64,000 bases of DNA from Collybia mongolica (GCA_013420905.1 JAAXNY010000007.1:186001-250000), one strand, 5' to 3'. Positions 44,178 through 55,830 are shown, counted from the first letter of the stretch. Notes: generated from the letters alone by a model not told the origin. Numbers and translations are program-made.

Positions 44178-46166
44178 ATGACGATGGACTTGACGGAGAG
44201 CTCACGAAGGCGAGAGAGCCGGCGGATTATGCGTGAACAGAAGAACATGCAGCAAACCGATGGGAACCTGCCCAATGAGCAAACATCAGGTGCGGGTCCA
44301 TCTGATGCCGGTGAGAAGACCTCCCCTTCAGCGACGAAGAAACGGAAACGCATGGATAGCCCCTCAAGCGCGTCCGCTCCTCGGCCTCCTCTCTCTCCAT
44401 ATGTCGCGTTAAAACAAGTTGACACATCCGGCACCAACGTGAAGCCAAACAATAGTCTTCAGGGAGAAAGTAATGGCCAATTTTCAATGGAGGAGGAAAT
44501 TGACGCGGCGCTACATATCCTTGCCCGTAAGAAGACTGACTTAGAAATCATGAAGGATTCTATCACACACCAGAGGGGTGAGACGAAGAAGAAAGCAGTT
44601 TCAGTGGAAAGTCTGAAGGCCATGATAGATGGGCTGAAGCGGACTGTGGATGAAATGAAGGGTGCAGTTGAGGCAATGCAGAGCAAGGGCCGTGAATTGG
44701 AAGCTACGATAGAGCAGATGCATTCAGAAAATACTGCGCAGGAGATGGAGCTGGCAAAAGTACGATTGCGTGCAGATGTACTTCAGCAGGAGAAGGCCAA
44801 GGCGCTGGAAGGTCAGGACAATCTTAGAGGAAGGTTAGCTAAGCTTCTGTGGGCTCACGACTCACGGTCTTCGGCCGCAAAATCTGTCCAGTCTGTGAAC
44901 TCAGGCGATTCTGGACCTCAGAACGGGCAAGGGACAATTACGGCGTCGGACATAGAGGCCGGACCCGGGACATCACGAAATGGAGAAATCACGGAGCAGG
45001 GGACGAACGAAGTCAACGAGGAGTTGAAGCAGACACTCGAGCAAGTGACGGAATATTCTCAAAAACTGCAAGAGGAAATACGAATGCTAAAGCAGGAGCT
45101 AGAAGAGTCTCACAGAAGAGAGGAGGAACTTCGGCAAGCGAACGATAAAGCGTTGAAGGATCAAGAAGACCTGAAAAAGACGCTGAGTGATACACTACTC
45201 ACCCACTACCAAATCTTTGCCCGTCAGGCTCCAGGAGTACACGTGCCTAAGGAGGTCGTACCAGAGGAGACCGCACCCGTTCTGGAGGAAATTGCACCCA
45301 TTGTGGAAGAAAGTGCGCCCATCCAGGAAGAAAATACACCTGTGGTGAACGACGGAGGGACGGAGCTCGAGGCCATTAGTGCACGAGAGACACAGGCGCT
45401 GGAGAAGATGAAGCAATACAAGGCGCATAATTTGGAGCTGAAGATAGCACGAGACGTCATGCGAAAAAAACTCCTAGAAGTAGCAGCAGCATGTAACGAG
45501 CTGGAGGCAACGCTCGTTCAAACTAAGACTGACCTCACAGAATCACAGAAGGCACTCTCAGAGTCCCAGGGGTCATACGCCGCCATTAAGAAGACACTTT
45601 TCGAATCCGATGCTACGCTTTCTAGGTGCAGAGCGGCTCTGATAAAGGCCAACCAAGATTTATCGAAGGCGCAAGAGCGTTGTCATCAAGTTGGGACATA
45701 TGCCGAAAGCTGGAAATCGACGTGCGTCTCAGAGCGTGAGGCAGGCACGCACCTCCTCTCCCAACTCACCGCTGCCGGTACGGGAGTCAAAGATGCGTTC
45801 CACAGGACCGAGAGCTCATACGTACCTGGCGACGCGAGTGCCGCTATCCGACAACAGGCTTCCTTGAACGTCAAGAGCGCGATATATACCCTCATGGCTA
45901 TTATTAATGCCGAAATCAATCGGAAGGTAGGGATGGGGCAGAACAAAGACTGGGTAGGCCTTCAGACCATCGGGCATTCATCCGGCACATATACTGGAGC
46001 CACACCGTTGTCTTCAGGCTCCGTAACGGTAGCCCTCCCCCCGTTTCAAATACCATCCAACATTCCCCCCGCTTCTCGGCAGAATGGTTATGAAGAGAGT
46101 AATACTAGTAGAGAGCCAGAGGACATAGCTTACCCTATCGCCGCCTCCAAGGTACCGAGCCAGTAA
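44178..46166 (+). CDS. Intronless coiled-coil protein, 662 aa, unknown function
   Basis: An uninterrupted frame of 662 codons, the longest intact host ORF here. A second in-frame ATG lies two codons downstream (MDLTESS). Residues 54-58 (KKRKR) could be a nuclear localisation signal in a Ser/Pro-rich N-terminus. Long heptad-like coiled coils run at about 100-215 (LKAMIDGLKRTVDEMKGAVE), 275-345 and 405-510. A run of short PxxEE repeats lies near 365-395 (PEETAPVLEEIAPIVEE). The C-terminus is low complexity. There is no enzymatic motif. A structural or scaffold role is possible but is inference. Lack of introns contrasts with the intron-rich neighbours. Confidence 0.85.
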   Translation: MTMDLTESSRRRESRRIMREQKNMQQTDGNLPNEQTSGAGPSDAGEKTSPSATKKRKRMDSPSSASAPRPPLSPYVALKQVDTSGTNVKPNNSLQGESNGQFSMEEEIDAALHILARKKTDLEIMKDSITHQRGETKKKAVSVESLKAMIDGLKRTVDEMKGAVEAMQSKGRELEATIEQMHSENTAQEMELAKVRLRADVLQQEKAKALEGQDNLRGRLAKLLWAHDSRSSAAKSVQSVNSGDSGPQNGQGTITASDIEAGPGTSRNGEITEQGTNEVNEELKQTLEQVTEYSQKLQEEIRMLKQELEESHRREEELRQANDKALKDQEDLKKTLSDTLLTHYQIFARQAPGVHVPKEVVPEETAPVLEEIAPIVEESAPIQEENTPVVNDGGTELEAISARETQALEKMKQYKAHNLELKIARDVMRKKLLEVAAACNELEATLVQTKTDLTESQKALSESQGSYAAIKKTLFESDATLSRCRAALIKANQDLSKAQERCHQVGTYAESWKSTCVSEREAGTHLLSQLTAAGTGVKDAFHRTESSYVPGDASAAIRQQASLNVKSAIYTLMAIINAEINRKVGMGQNKDWVGLQTIGHSSGTYTGATPLSSGSVTVALPPFQIPSNIPPASRQNGYEESNTSREPEDIAYPIAASKVPSQ

Positions 46167-47851
46167 ACGCTGGTAAAACGGTATCGTCCAACCATACTTA
46201 TTCTTATTGTCAAGGGCTTTCGCAGACACATACAATTTGTACTTTACTTAATGAACAGTGACATGTTGGAACTCGTGTTCGTGGTGATAAAACGGGCGGC
46301 CCAGCTGAAACCATAGTCCTGATCCTCGAACCACCATCGGTGGAATTTTTTCATCGTCGATCAGCGCCCATTTTAATACCGTCATGCCCAAATTTTCCTC
46401 CACGCCCAGGATTTCCTGAGATAGACATTCTCACATACTCCGTTTCACCATATGTACGAAATCGCCACTTTTGTCCACACTCTAACTGCGGAGACCACCT
46501 ATAAGTCCCGTCCGCATCAGGGCACTCTGTAATTAAAGGAGAGCGTGTTGGGCGATCAGCTCATCTGGTATGTATCGTCCCATATTGCAACATCTAGATT
46601 GATTTAACGTATGATGTATAAGTTATCATTGGAGCGCAAAACCCCAAATTTCGTTTATCCTACCAGCTCCACGCAGTCTCTGCGACTCGTGTCACCGAAA
46701 TGCTATTTTTGTATCAGATACTAGTTATACGAAGTGGTCGCTCAGCGAATATCAAATAGTCGGTAAGACAAGAATACACTTTCGTAAACAATTGGAAAAT
46801 ATCAAAGAAAATGCAAACTCCAAGAAAAAAACTTTGTGTTACGACCACTATGGGGTAAGAGAATTCAGATATCCTAGTGGGTGCTGATAATTGTGTCCGA
46901 GGCCGAGAGTGTAGACATTATGTGAACCACACCCAACTAGAATTGTACCGAAAGCGAGACGGAAAGTACACGTACCGCGCCACACAGGAGGTAAGCGAAA
47001 GCTCTACCGTCCCAACCTCAGGTAGCTCGACAAGGAATCACTGACGAGCAGTTAAACCAGTCTATCCGATAGAAAAAGGCCTCAATAGGTTATCCATATA
47101 GTGCACGTCGCCGAGTGTCCATGCCCCATAGATTTTTCCGTACCCCGACGTCACCTATCCTGAAGACGAAGTTCCCAACGCGTTCCCAGAGGTCGTGAGA
47201 ATTAGCACGGCGCATACGAGCACTAGGAGATACTCACTTAAGCCGCCGAGTTTCTAATATTTGGAACTGTATCCATTTTCATGGCTCGTTGCCCTCCAAG
47301 TCTACAATGGCACCGACGGGTAACCACCTTCGACTGGGTATGTGCATTGCAAAATATCAGCGAAGGTCTACAATGCGAGGAGAGAAGAGTCTACTTACAG
47401 AACCTGGCATGTTGCGGCCCCTAATGCCCTTCGATCGGTGATGATGAGCATTGGTGAGTCTACCCACACTTCGCGAGGAAAGCGAGCAGGCGAGTTTTAG
47501 TATTAATCCAAGGAGTTATCGGCAGAAGGCGGGAAACTATTACAGCCCAGGCGGGCTATGTGTGGCGCTACTGGCGGGAAGTCGCCTAGTTGCTTCACTT
47601 ATGAGGGTGCGTCAGCATTGTGTGAGAAAGGGTGGAATGTGTTTGACTAAGTATCGGTAAAGAGGCTAAAAGACACAAAGATGGAAGGAATAATAGGCGG
47701 TTATAAGGACTGGTAAGAGATGGGAGAGGTGATGAGAGAAGATTTGAGCGCTATGTTTACTTAGAGGCTGACCAATCATGCTTGGCTTTAATTGGTTTCG
47801 ACGCGACGCGTGCAGCTCACGAGCTGTCACGGCACGTGACTCTCGTCCGTA
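46167..47851. other. Unresolved; plus-strand coding-like islands
   Basis: 46262-46510 is open on plus without an ATG and reads protein-like (IVLILEPPSVEFFHRRSAP, then RNRHFCPHSNCGDHL). About 46897-46990 reads as an exon ending at a GTAAGC donor (RECRHYVNHTQLELYRKR). I cannot join them or name a family. Confidence 0.3.
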
Positions 47852-47859
47852 GTTGAACC
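47852..47859. repeat. Target-site duplication GTTGAACC, left
   Basis: Repeated at 48319-48326 on the far side of the element. Confidence 0.7.
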
Positions 47860-48318
47860 AGGCCCCCGGAAGCTCCATTATATGTTCGGAATTTTTTTCG
47901 CCAGAACAGACCTCAAATCCGCAATGTTTTGGGCCTCAAATCCGCTATATGGGCCGGGGTTTATGTTATCAAATATAAAACATACCGAAAACAAAAAAAG
48001 AAAAGAAAAACATAAGAATTTTTGAGGCAAGAAAGACTCAAACATACATATTGAAGTATCATGTCAAGTAAATTTGTGAGGTTTGGATATCATTCTACCT
48101 CCTGGAGTCCAGATCTTCCATCTACAGCTATCCTTTCATGAGGACCCATACTAACCGAAAAAAAAATCCCAGGGAAGGTCTGAAATCCGCTATATATAGG
48201 CCGAGGATTTTGCCAAAATCACCTCAAATCCGCTATTCTGGGCCGGGAAAATCGTGATTTTGGGGGTCTCAAATCCGCAAAAAGATTCCGAACATATAGA
48301 GGAGCTTCCGGGGGGTCT
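47860..48318. mobile_element. 459-bp non-autonomous TIR element
   Basis: The TIRs read AGRCCCCCGGAAGCTCC followed by TATATGTTCGGAAT, with a 1-bp C-run difference and few mismatches. The 8-bp flanking duplication GTTGAACC is exact, which fits hAT or MULE relatives. Inside are five direct copies of CTCAAATCCGC or CTGAAATCCGC. It has no coding capacity. Confidence 0.8.
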
Positions 48319-48567
48319 GTTGAACCCAAGTCATGACTCTTCATTTGACAAACATTTTTATCAATAGCCAGGAAAGTGCAAGCACTATCACTTGCTACTC
48401 TCAGATGTATCCAGCCTTGATTCTTCATATTAACCCTACACTAAACTTTAAAAAAGTAACAATGTACTTACATAGTACACGGGTGTGTGTTCTGTCATTC
48501 CCTATTGAATCCTTTTGTACATCACAGCCGGAAACTGCAACATACTTATCATCTCTGATCTACGAGC

Positions 48568-48960
48568 TCAAATCATGATCCCCGCACTTTCAAGGGCTTG
48601 TAGCATCGACGTAAACAGTTTGCTCTGATATGTCAGCTTGTCCTGCACATATTAAGAAGGTTTGTCCAAAGATATTGCGTCGATTACCTCTTTTTTCTTG
48701 ACGCGGTAGGCTATAGGTCACCGAATCTGCGAGGTTTCCCTACCATGATATTCTTCGTTGCCCGTTCTGCGATATGTCGCAAATGGTAAATCATCTCACG
48801 ATTCTCATCATGTTCGCCCCAAAGATATGGGTGGGTGAGGTGCTCTCATTCATGGCCTGAGCATCTTCGGCCACCTTCGATTCTCCGCTCCTAGACAGCA
48901 CCCTGACAAAAACAACTTCAGGCCTTCGTTCAAGTTATAACTCTATTTTTAGTACATATC
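48568..48960 (-). CDS. 3' exons of an unrecognised gene
   Basis: Reading on minus, an exon with VAEDAQAMNES and, one frame over, PYLWGEHDENREMIYHLRH and IAERATKNIM ends at a GTAGGG donor near 48740. After a short intron, YRVKKKE follows. A second intron (GTAATC..GTGCAG) leads to DKLTYQSKLFTSMLQALE and a stop at 48568. Codon use is protein-like and charged/helical. The exons do not join perfectly in phase by eye, so either a splice was misplaced or there is an indel. The upstream part is missing. No family recognised. Confidence 0.4.
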
Positions 48961-49149
48961 ATGTGATATGGACGAGCAAGGCACGTCGTTCATATTCTCT
49001 TTCCACAACAAAAAACCAATACACAACCCGACAATCTATGCCAACGCTCAAACGCCCAAACACCTAGTATTTTCCCCCATTAAGGAACATTTAGCCCTCG
49101 CAATGCCGGGTTCGTATGTACGATCTTGTACATGGACGTTAAACTAACG

Positions 49150-49684
49150 AACAACGTCCAGTCAGTCTCACAACCCCGAACGCGGAGCTTCGCTCACACA
49201 TTAAGGGCTCTGCGCGGCCGCAGGCAGAGAAAGAGCTAGAGATAGAAGTCGCTGGGCTTCTAAGCGGGATACAGGAAATCACGTTGCAAACCGGTCGATT
49301 AACGCCGGCGGGTACGGGTAAGTGATTCATCGAAATTTTATGAATAATAGTCTGGATGATTCAGAACATCTCTTCCCAGATCCCTTGCAAGGATCACTAT
49401 GTATCTTGACAATACATACCCAATGCTGCAACCCCAAAACTCCGATATCCAACAGACAAAGACTTACCACTTGTCGCCTGTTTGCTATCAACGCACCTCC
49501 TGCCCGCCAGCAGTCTGAGGACTAAAAGGGAAAGAAGAGAGCTAGGCTCGAAATAGAAAATATTGACGAACTTGCAATGGCGGTTATGAATGATGCGGGT
49601 CGACATAAGAAAAGCCAGGAACGGCTCTACAGATGCTCCGATGAACGTCCTGTTAAACGTTTGAGTATGTTTCAAAATCATTAA
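49150..49684 (+). CDS. Exons of an unrecognised gene
   Basis: A plus-strand exon near 49155-49320 reads PVSLTTPNAELRSHIKGSA and continues EIEVAGLLSGIQEITLQTG to a GTAAGT donor. A later exon after CCCGCCAG (about 49507-49684) reads KKRARLEIENIDELAMAV and HKKSQERLYRCSDERPVKR to a stop. Charged and nuclear-protein-like, but unknown. The start and the splice between the parts are unresolved. Confidence 0.4.
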
Positions 49685-50279
49685 TGCAAGGACGTTTGAT
49701 CAACTATGTTTTAGACGCATTTGGCGGGGACGGAATTGCTACTACCTCTCGGATTAGCAGATAGTTATTCTTCGTTAGGCTAAGATACGTACATGCACAT
49801 TATCTATTTTACACAAATTAAGATTCCACATTCTCTCAATACCATAGTACCTCTCACCGATTCCACATCTTATCCCCGCACGCCCGATAAGGTTGTAATG
49901 TTGTAGAGACACACACAGGCGGACAGCCTACAGGTTTGGAACTGTGGAGTTGTAATCGGAGCGCTCCGGACCGAGGCCACGCCAATTGTTCCGTTCTTCA
50001 CATGAACGGGCTAAGCGACTTCGAATTCTCTATCACTACCCAGTATTGATTCTTTATTGACCCGAGCATTCGAGCAATGCCATGCAGTTTTCTCGAACCT
50101 CCTTCGCAAGACGGGCTTTCTTTCACTGTCACTTATGATGATCCGCCGAGGGCGTGATACTGAATTAGAAGGCCGTTGACGGAGATCCTGTGTCCAGAAA
50201 AAGGTGAACCCATGGGACCCGTCGTTTCCCTCTACATATCCCGGATATACGAATGGATCCGGGTCAGTCTGTTGAGAGT

Positions 50280-50930
50280 TGTTCTATTTCACTAAATTGT
50301 CCAGGTGAAATACCCGAAAGCAGAGGCAACCGATAAAATCTCAATAATCTTGGAAAAAATCGGCGAACCTCCCCAGCAACAAGCCTAGGCTCAGTAGCAT
50401 CCCAAGTTACATTCAGCTCCACAAGTTTCCTAAATCTTTGTCATTCATGTAACAACCCGATTACGAGAGGCATGCAAACAGTCGAAATGATTATCTGATA
50501 GCCCTTGAATTGCCAAGACTCTACGGAATAAACCGTGACGAGGAACTTGGTACCGCCGTCGACGTCGCTATAACCTGATTGGTACTCAGGGCTCGAAATG
50601 CCCAGACGTTGCCTGATACGACCTAAAGCTACCTAGAGAAATGCAAAAAGCAATGTAAATTGTCAGTATATGCGGTTTGACGTATAATATTAGCATCAAC
50701 CCTAACCAATTGCTATCAATTTGGACCTGATGACCCCGAGCTCACTCGGTGGAACTTATTGGTGGCTCTTGCCTCGCCATTTTTCCAAGCCCTGTGCAAT
50801 AAATTATTAGAAACGGTGGAAGAAATCGCTGAGACATCTTTAGGGGCAAATTTCGTGCTTTCTGACTTCCTGTGTTCTTGGTGAGATACGAGTTGACGCT
50901 CAGAATCTGGATATATAGTATCGTGGAAAA
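50280..50930 (-). CDS. Coding-like exons downstream of the NOS-like gene
   Basis: Three minus-strand stretches look like exons: SERQLVSHQEHRKSES (near 50,720-50,920), RIRQRLGISSPEYQSGYSDV with TVYSVESWQFKGYQ (near 50,490-50,640), and KLVELNVTWDATEPRLVAG (near 50,290-50,440). The last resembles F-box/LRR proteins. They cannot be linked with confidence and no full gene is claimed. Confidence 0.35.
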
Positions 50931-51068
50931 GGAAGCAATTGATTGTGTTTGATGATACGCCCTATGGGCATTCAACAATTTTCGTAGCACGTCATATGAA
51001 TATAAGAGCTGCCGAGAAAACTAGAAATACACCGTGCCAAGTGGTTGATCATATCCAATAGGATACTA

Positions 51069-52746
51069 TTACATATTGGCAGCGCTAAAGAATTTTGCGG
51101 CTGCTAGGGGCCAACCTGACCGTTCTCTCTTCCATGCTTTAGAAGGGTCCTGAACGTGTCTACAAATCATCGGTTTCGGCTGATAATTTGGAGCAGCCCC
51201 ACGATGCCAGAGTGGAACAATAGATCCCTGGGGTGGCGCCACCCAGAAAGGGTCAGAAGGAAGCCTGTATCCGTGCTTCTTCTGATATTCATCGTCATAC
51301 CGCTGGAACTTGATTGATGCCGTGAGGGAGTCGGACATAGTGACCTTCTCTCGAATATAGGAGTATTGGACGGCATAGTTCAGCTCACTTTGTGCGCGAG
51401 ACTAATCCGGCGTTAGAAGCGTCACATCGGACTATGAGAAACTTACCAGCGCCGCCAGCTTCTCGAATTCAGGGAGGTCCTCAAAGCTGTCTACTTCCGC
51501 AGTTGCCATAGCTGCATCGGCTAGACCCATGACTTTGACAACATCTGGCAGAACGTTGTACCGGAAAAAATCAGCCAAATTGCGGACACCAATCTCGGCG
51601 TCCATGAACCTAGAAAAGCACGAATACATGAGAAACATTCAACCGATACGTGAATTTACTGACCATCCGATGAAAGGCGTTGCTGTATATTGAACACCAC
51701 CAATGTCATATCCCAGTCTGCTCAATGCGGGGAAAGCTGCCCATTTCAAGTCCAACCTCTCGAAGGCTTCAGGGTATCTTGGATGGCGAATCTCGATTAA
51801 TTTTCGAAGGTTTGCGGGAAGCTCAATTATGACGGGAAGATCTCCTTCAGCCATGACTACCACTGGGAGGAGGTCGAAGCGAGTCTTTTTTGCAGGGGGG
51901 GTCCAGCCCAGTTCGAGGAGCTCTTTAGTGAATGTAACGTTCTTCGGGTCGCCCAAGAGAGATCCGTCCGCTTGTTCGTACTAAAGCTCGTGTCATTTGT
52001 CTGTTGGGAATTAACTGAAGGAAGTACTCACGCAAGCGAAGGTTAACAGCTGATCATTCCAGACCATCGGTCCCCTGTTATTTGGAGTACGGGGTGGGAA
52101 AACAAAGACTAGATAATGTTAGGTGGGAATTACGGCGGGGAAAATTATATGAGAAGTACCTGTTGGTAGGATGTTACCATCGTTGAACGCTTTGTTCAGC
52201 GCCTTGACCAGCTCTACAGCCATCTTAGCGCTGGAGGTGACGGTTCTTAAATCACACAATCTGTGAAAATAATTTATCAGGATATAATCATAACTGCGAA
52301 GAGAAACGATAGAGAATTCACGTAAGTTCCTCGCAATGAGAGCGCATGATGCATTTCCTTGCGTTTCTCCAGGAGCGACGAATACCGAACTCAATCTCCG
52401 CTGGTGTTTGGAGCCAGTTCCCTCCAATGAGTCCATGCTCCTTGGTCTCGCGAATGATGCCCTCAACAGCACCAGCCCGAATTTCGTATAGAGCTCTCTT
52501 GACGCGCTCCTGGAAAGCCCCCTCGCTGGGGAAGAATCCTTCCTTGTGAAGTTCCTGGAGGAATGCTTCGGCGTCGTGCTCAACGCTAGCGATGGCACGG
52601 TTTTCTCCAACACGAGGCTCATCGGTGTGGAGAATTCGTCCCCCTTGGCAGAAATCCCTCGTGCAACCCGTCGACGCCAACGTCGCATGGTTCTCCTTGA
52701 TGCGCTCGAACTCTTGTTGGGCATGAGGACAGATAACAGTGCCCAT
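51069..52746 (-). CDS. Nitric-oxide-synthase oxygenase-like protein, no reductase
   Basis: Six exons (52746-52322, 52260-52160, 52108-52032, 51980-51664, 51609-51447, 51401-51069) join in phase to 471 aa. ATG 52746 gives MGTVICPHAQQEFE. The N-terminus has CTRDFCQGG with HTDEPRVGENR. The heme-thiolate segment is SWRNARKCIMR (Cys ligand, Trp and Arg of the NOS signature). Then come VFVFPPRTPNNRGPMVWND, LKWAAFPALSRLGYDIGGV, the substrate-site-like TATPFIGWFMDAEIGVR and DFFRYNVLPDVV. By family knowledge such domains oxidise arginine to citrulline and NO with an electron donor. Animal NOS and many fungal homologues continue into a flavin reductase; here a stop follows at 51069. An upstream ATG (52877) does not join in phase. 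The gene looks intact. Confidence 0.85.
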
Positions 52747-53640
52747 AATGACCTTTTTTTCTGAATACATAAAAGCCTCAGGACATCGGCTTCGAAGTAA
52801 GACGTTCAGGGACTTACGGTGGTAATGAAGAGATAGGAGATGTGGAGGATGGACGAGATAGAAGGCTTGTTGAGCATTTTGAGTAAGAGAATGCCGATAT
52901 TTATATTGGCCTAGAACCCCTATCCCCCCAATTCCTGAAGGGGATTTCTTGAAAGCCTTGTACGCACATCATGATTAGCCGACCAGCCTAATTTTGATCG
53001 TTCTTCCAGAGAAACCCGGCGGCCAATGGTCATTTGAATAGAATGCCTTAATCAGATTTGGACTATGCGGTCAAAACGCGGATGTACGGAAGTAGGGATT
53101 ACATACCATCACAGCGCGTACAATATTAGGCAAGCAAAATGCTATCACCCACGTATGCCACACATCAAACCTAACGTCTACCGGAAGACCCAGACTGGGT
53201 TGGTGATGCCGTTGAGTTGAATGTCTTGGAATCCAGACTATCTACTTGCCCTGTACCACCATATACCCATGGGTATGTACGGTCAGATTCCCGAAAACAG
53301 CGGGTACGAGTAGATAATTGAACAGATCAACACCCAGTCCAGATTCTGGCGTATTGTGGGGAACAGGAAGATAAGATACGCGAGTCAAGCTCCACTGTGC
53401 TCGATGATTAAGGATGGATGCGTACCAAGGCAGCTTCATCTCGATCAATTATTGGTCAATGAATTTTCCAATAGAGATGTCGGGAAGGTCGAATGGCAGC
53501 GTGCGAACCGAAAACGATTGAGCAATTGCAGGTTCGCGCTCCCTTCGATCCTCCAGTGGACAGAATACAGCTTCCACTCGCGGCGTGTTCCTACCAACCT
53601 TTAGGCAAGATTATTGTTTATTACATGTTTTGTACATCGT
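52747..53640. other. Upstream region of the NOS-like gene
   Basis: Contains a short upstream exon-like ORF (52877-52818) ending at a GTAAGT donor and A/T-rich stretches suited to a promoter. A minus frame at 53242-53448 is open but unrecognised. Confidence 0.35.
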
Positions 53641-53648
53641 GTGAATGT
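53641..53648. repeat. Target-site duplication GTGAATGT, left
   Basis: Repeated exactly at 54258-54265. Confidence 0.75.
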
Positions 53649-54257
53649 TAGACTGTCCGCGGTCCGGGCCAGGACCTCGAGGACCCGGATCAACCCGGGG
53701 CCAGGGCCAGCATATGAGTGGACCGGCCCCTTTGGACAGGGCCGGGGCCACTGTGAGTACTGGCCCGGCCCTCGGGCTGGACCCGGGTCGGACCTGGCCG
53801 GCCTTATATGTTGGGGGGTGGTGAAAATGCTAGCAAATAGTGCGGGTAAATAGTGGGGGAATAGAGAATGCAAGATCAAACCTCGAAAAATAATAACTCT
53901 GGTCGAAATTATTAGTAATCAATGATTTTTGATCAAATTCCTGATGTCAAGCGGCTTCAGAGCAAAAACTTCTCTGATGATCCAGATGTGCAAGGAGTAA
54001 AAACACTAGGATAGTTCATTGGGAGATAGTTGTATTTAATTGATAGATGTTAAATATAGTATGTATCAGCAGTAGACATCTTTCCAGACTATTAAGCAAT
54101 TTCTTTTTTTTCACCACTGGACCTGGTTGACCCGGCCCGGCCCTGGCCCTCTATCAGAGGACCGGGTCCGACAAAGAGGTGGACCGGCCTTCGGGGCCAG
54201 GGCCAGGTCCAGCAAAAATAGGTCGGACCTGGCCCGGACCGGACCCTGGACAGTCTA
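53649..54257. mobile_element. 609-bp hAT-like non-autonomous element with GC-rich arms
   Basis: Begins TAGACTGTCC and ends GGACAGTCTA, flanked by the 8-bp duplication GTGAATGT. Two ~150-170-bp arms rich in GGACC/GGGCC/CCGG motifs lie in inverted orientation around an AT-rich core (about 53860-54110). TAG-initial TIRs with 8-bp duplications suit hAT elements. It has no coding capacity. Confidence 0.8.
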
Positions 54258-54265
54258 GTGAATGT

Positions 54266-55530
54266 TCGGAAAATTATTGTGCCCTTTGCTATCCATGCAT
54301 TTCCCCCATATATCACCTCGTAGCTCTCTATTTGCCTATTCAAATCATCGGTCAGATGACCGAACGATGTACCGTGCCACATTATGATTAACATCCTAAC
54401 GATTGACGACACAATTCTTACACAATTCCACTCGGCGGGAAAGTCGTCGGTTATTATGGCCCAGACCACGATCAATGTGAGGTACGATCCCGATGAAGAT
54501 GATAATTGATCTGCTTGAGGAATATGGGTCAGTGTGCTTGCGGTCTTGCATTGAAGGAAGGTCCAGGCCCTCCTTCCTTTCCCCACATTTCGTAAAGGGC
54601 TTCGCCACGCACTAACATAGTGATTTGGCGAGCTAATGATCATGAAAATGGTGATTGTGCATACGTTGTCTCAACAAAGGCCGGGATGCATTCGCTGCAG
54701 ATATGAGCGCGGAAAGGTGACCTCGATCAGACGGTGTATTCCTTCAATTATAAAGTCTGAGTATGCCACAAGCCGTTCTGCTATTGCCACCAAAACGGAA
54801 ATAACTGAAAGAGAAGATGGCGAATCTCGATATAAGCTGTGATTTTTTACGGAAAGAACAGTCACTTCACAGGAGACGCCATGCATCTTTGTAGCGAGGG
54901 GCGCGATCCACAATTTTACTGTATGAGTCGGGGCCTTGAATCCAGACCCAATTGCCGAGAGCCTTTGAGCGCTGCCGCAGATGACTTCGGTCACCACAGG
55001 AGCCCGAAGTACACAGAGTTCGCAAGGCACAACATGTTAGGCTGGAACGAGATTACTTTTGAAATCTCAACTTCGCTCTCCACAGTACTAAGACTCAAAA
55101 TGCAAATTATATGTGATGAATTTGGCTTCACCTCGTCGGTTAAGTCCGGTCTTACGGTTGCACTAACGGAGGCAACATAATTCAGGGAAAGGCAACAGCA
55201 CAAGGCGAATGACGAGAACCAGGCCACGGCGCCGGCGGTAGCGCTGCCAAGAAACCGTAAAATGGCACCATTTGATGCAGCTTATTTCGTAATGTTTCCC
55301 ATGCGCCGCAAACCCGTCTAAGGTACCTGCTAGTTGACAAGTATTTGTCTTCAGTTCGCAGTCGAGGATTTTAGAGCTGGAGCCAGAACTCACTAGCTGC
55401 GTCACTTCTTATTATTTAAGATGACCCTGCTGTATAGAAACGGCCGTCGTTTTGAGAATGATATGGAAGAATCAATGAGGACCTCATGGTCGATTTACTG
55501 GAAGGCAAAAAAATTAACTTACGTCCACAT
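54266..55530. other. No resolved gene
   Basis: Open frames at 54839-55180 (plus) and 54671-55405 (minus) overlap and show no family motif. One minus frame (55227-54991) starts with a signal-peptide-like MAWFSSFALCCCLSLN but nothing recognisable follows. Confidence 0.3.
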
Positions 55531-55539
55531 ACCGCCTAA

Positions 55540-55830
55540 TTTCTTGATCTGAAATAGTAAGCCTTGGGAGGATCCGGTAAGGCCTCACATATTGTATTGA
55601 TGTCGAAGCTGTAGTTACCGCAGAACTGTCCCGAGCCCTGCCGCAACCACGTCACACAGTAACGGCCGAATTTCCATATAACGAGGTTGGTAATCTGGTT
55701 CATCTCATTCTCCTTGTGGGCCTCAAGTACCTCATTCCAGCCTAGTAGATCTCAGTTCCGTGTCCCTGAGCTTGCGCATTGTCCGACACACGTGCCAGGT
55801 CTGCAGTGTGAAAGGTTTTCTGACGGGTGC
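55540..55830 (-). CDS. Exon of an unrecognised gene
   Basis: A clearly protein-like minus frame reads NEVLEAHKENEMNQITNLV, then FGRYCVTWLRQGSGQFCGN and INTICEALPDPPKAYYF, ending at a stop or donor near 55,545. A preceding frame (ARVSDNAQAQGHGTE) lies one base out of phase near 55,745, so either an indel or a missed intron separates them. No family recognised. Confidence 0.4.

Noticed and set aside
51000..51068. Continuation of the NOS-like gene into a flavin reductase through a GTAATAG donor
   Set aside because: No flavodoxin or FAD motif could be found in 50.2-51.0 kb in any minus frame, so the stop at 51069 is kept.
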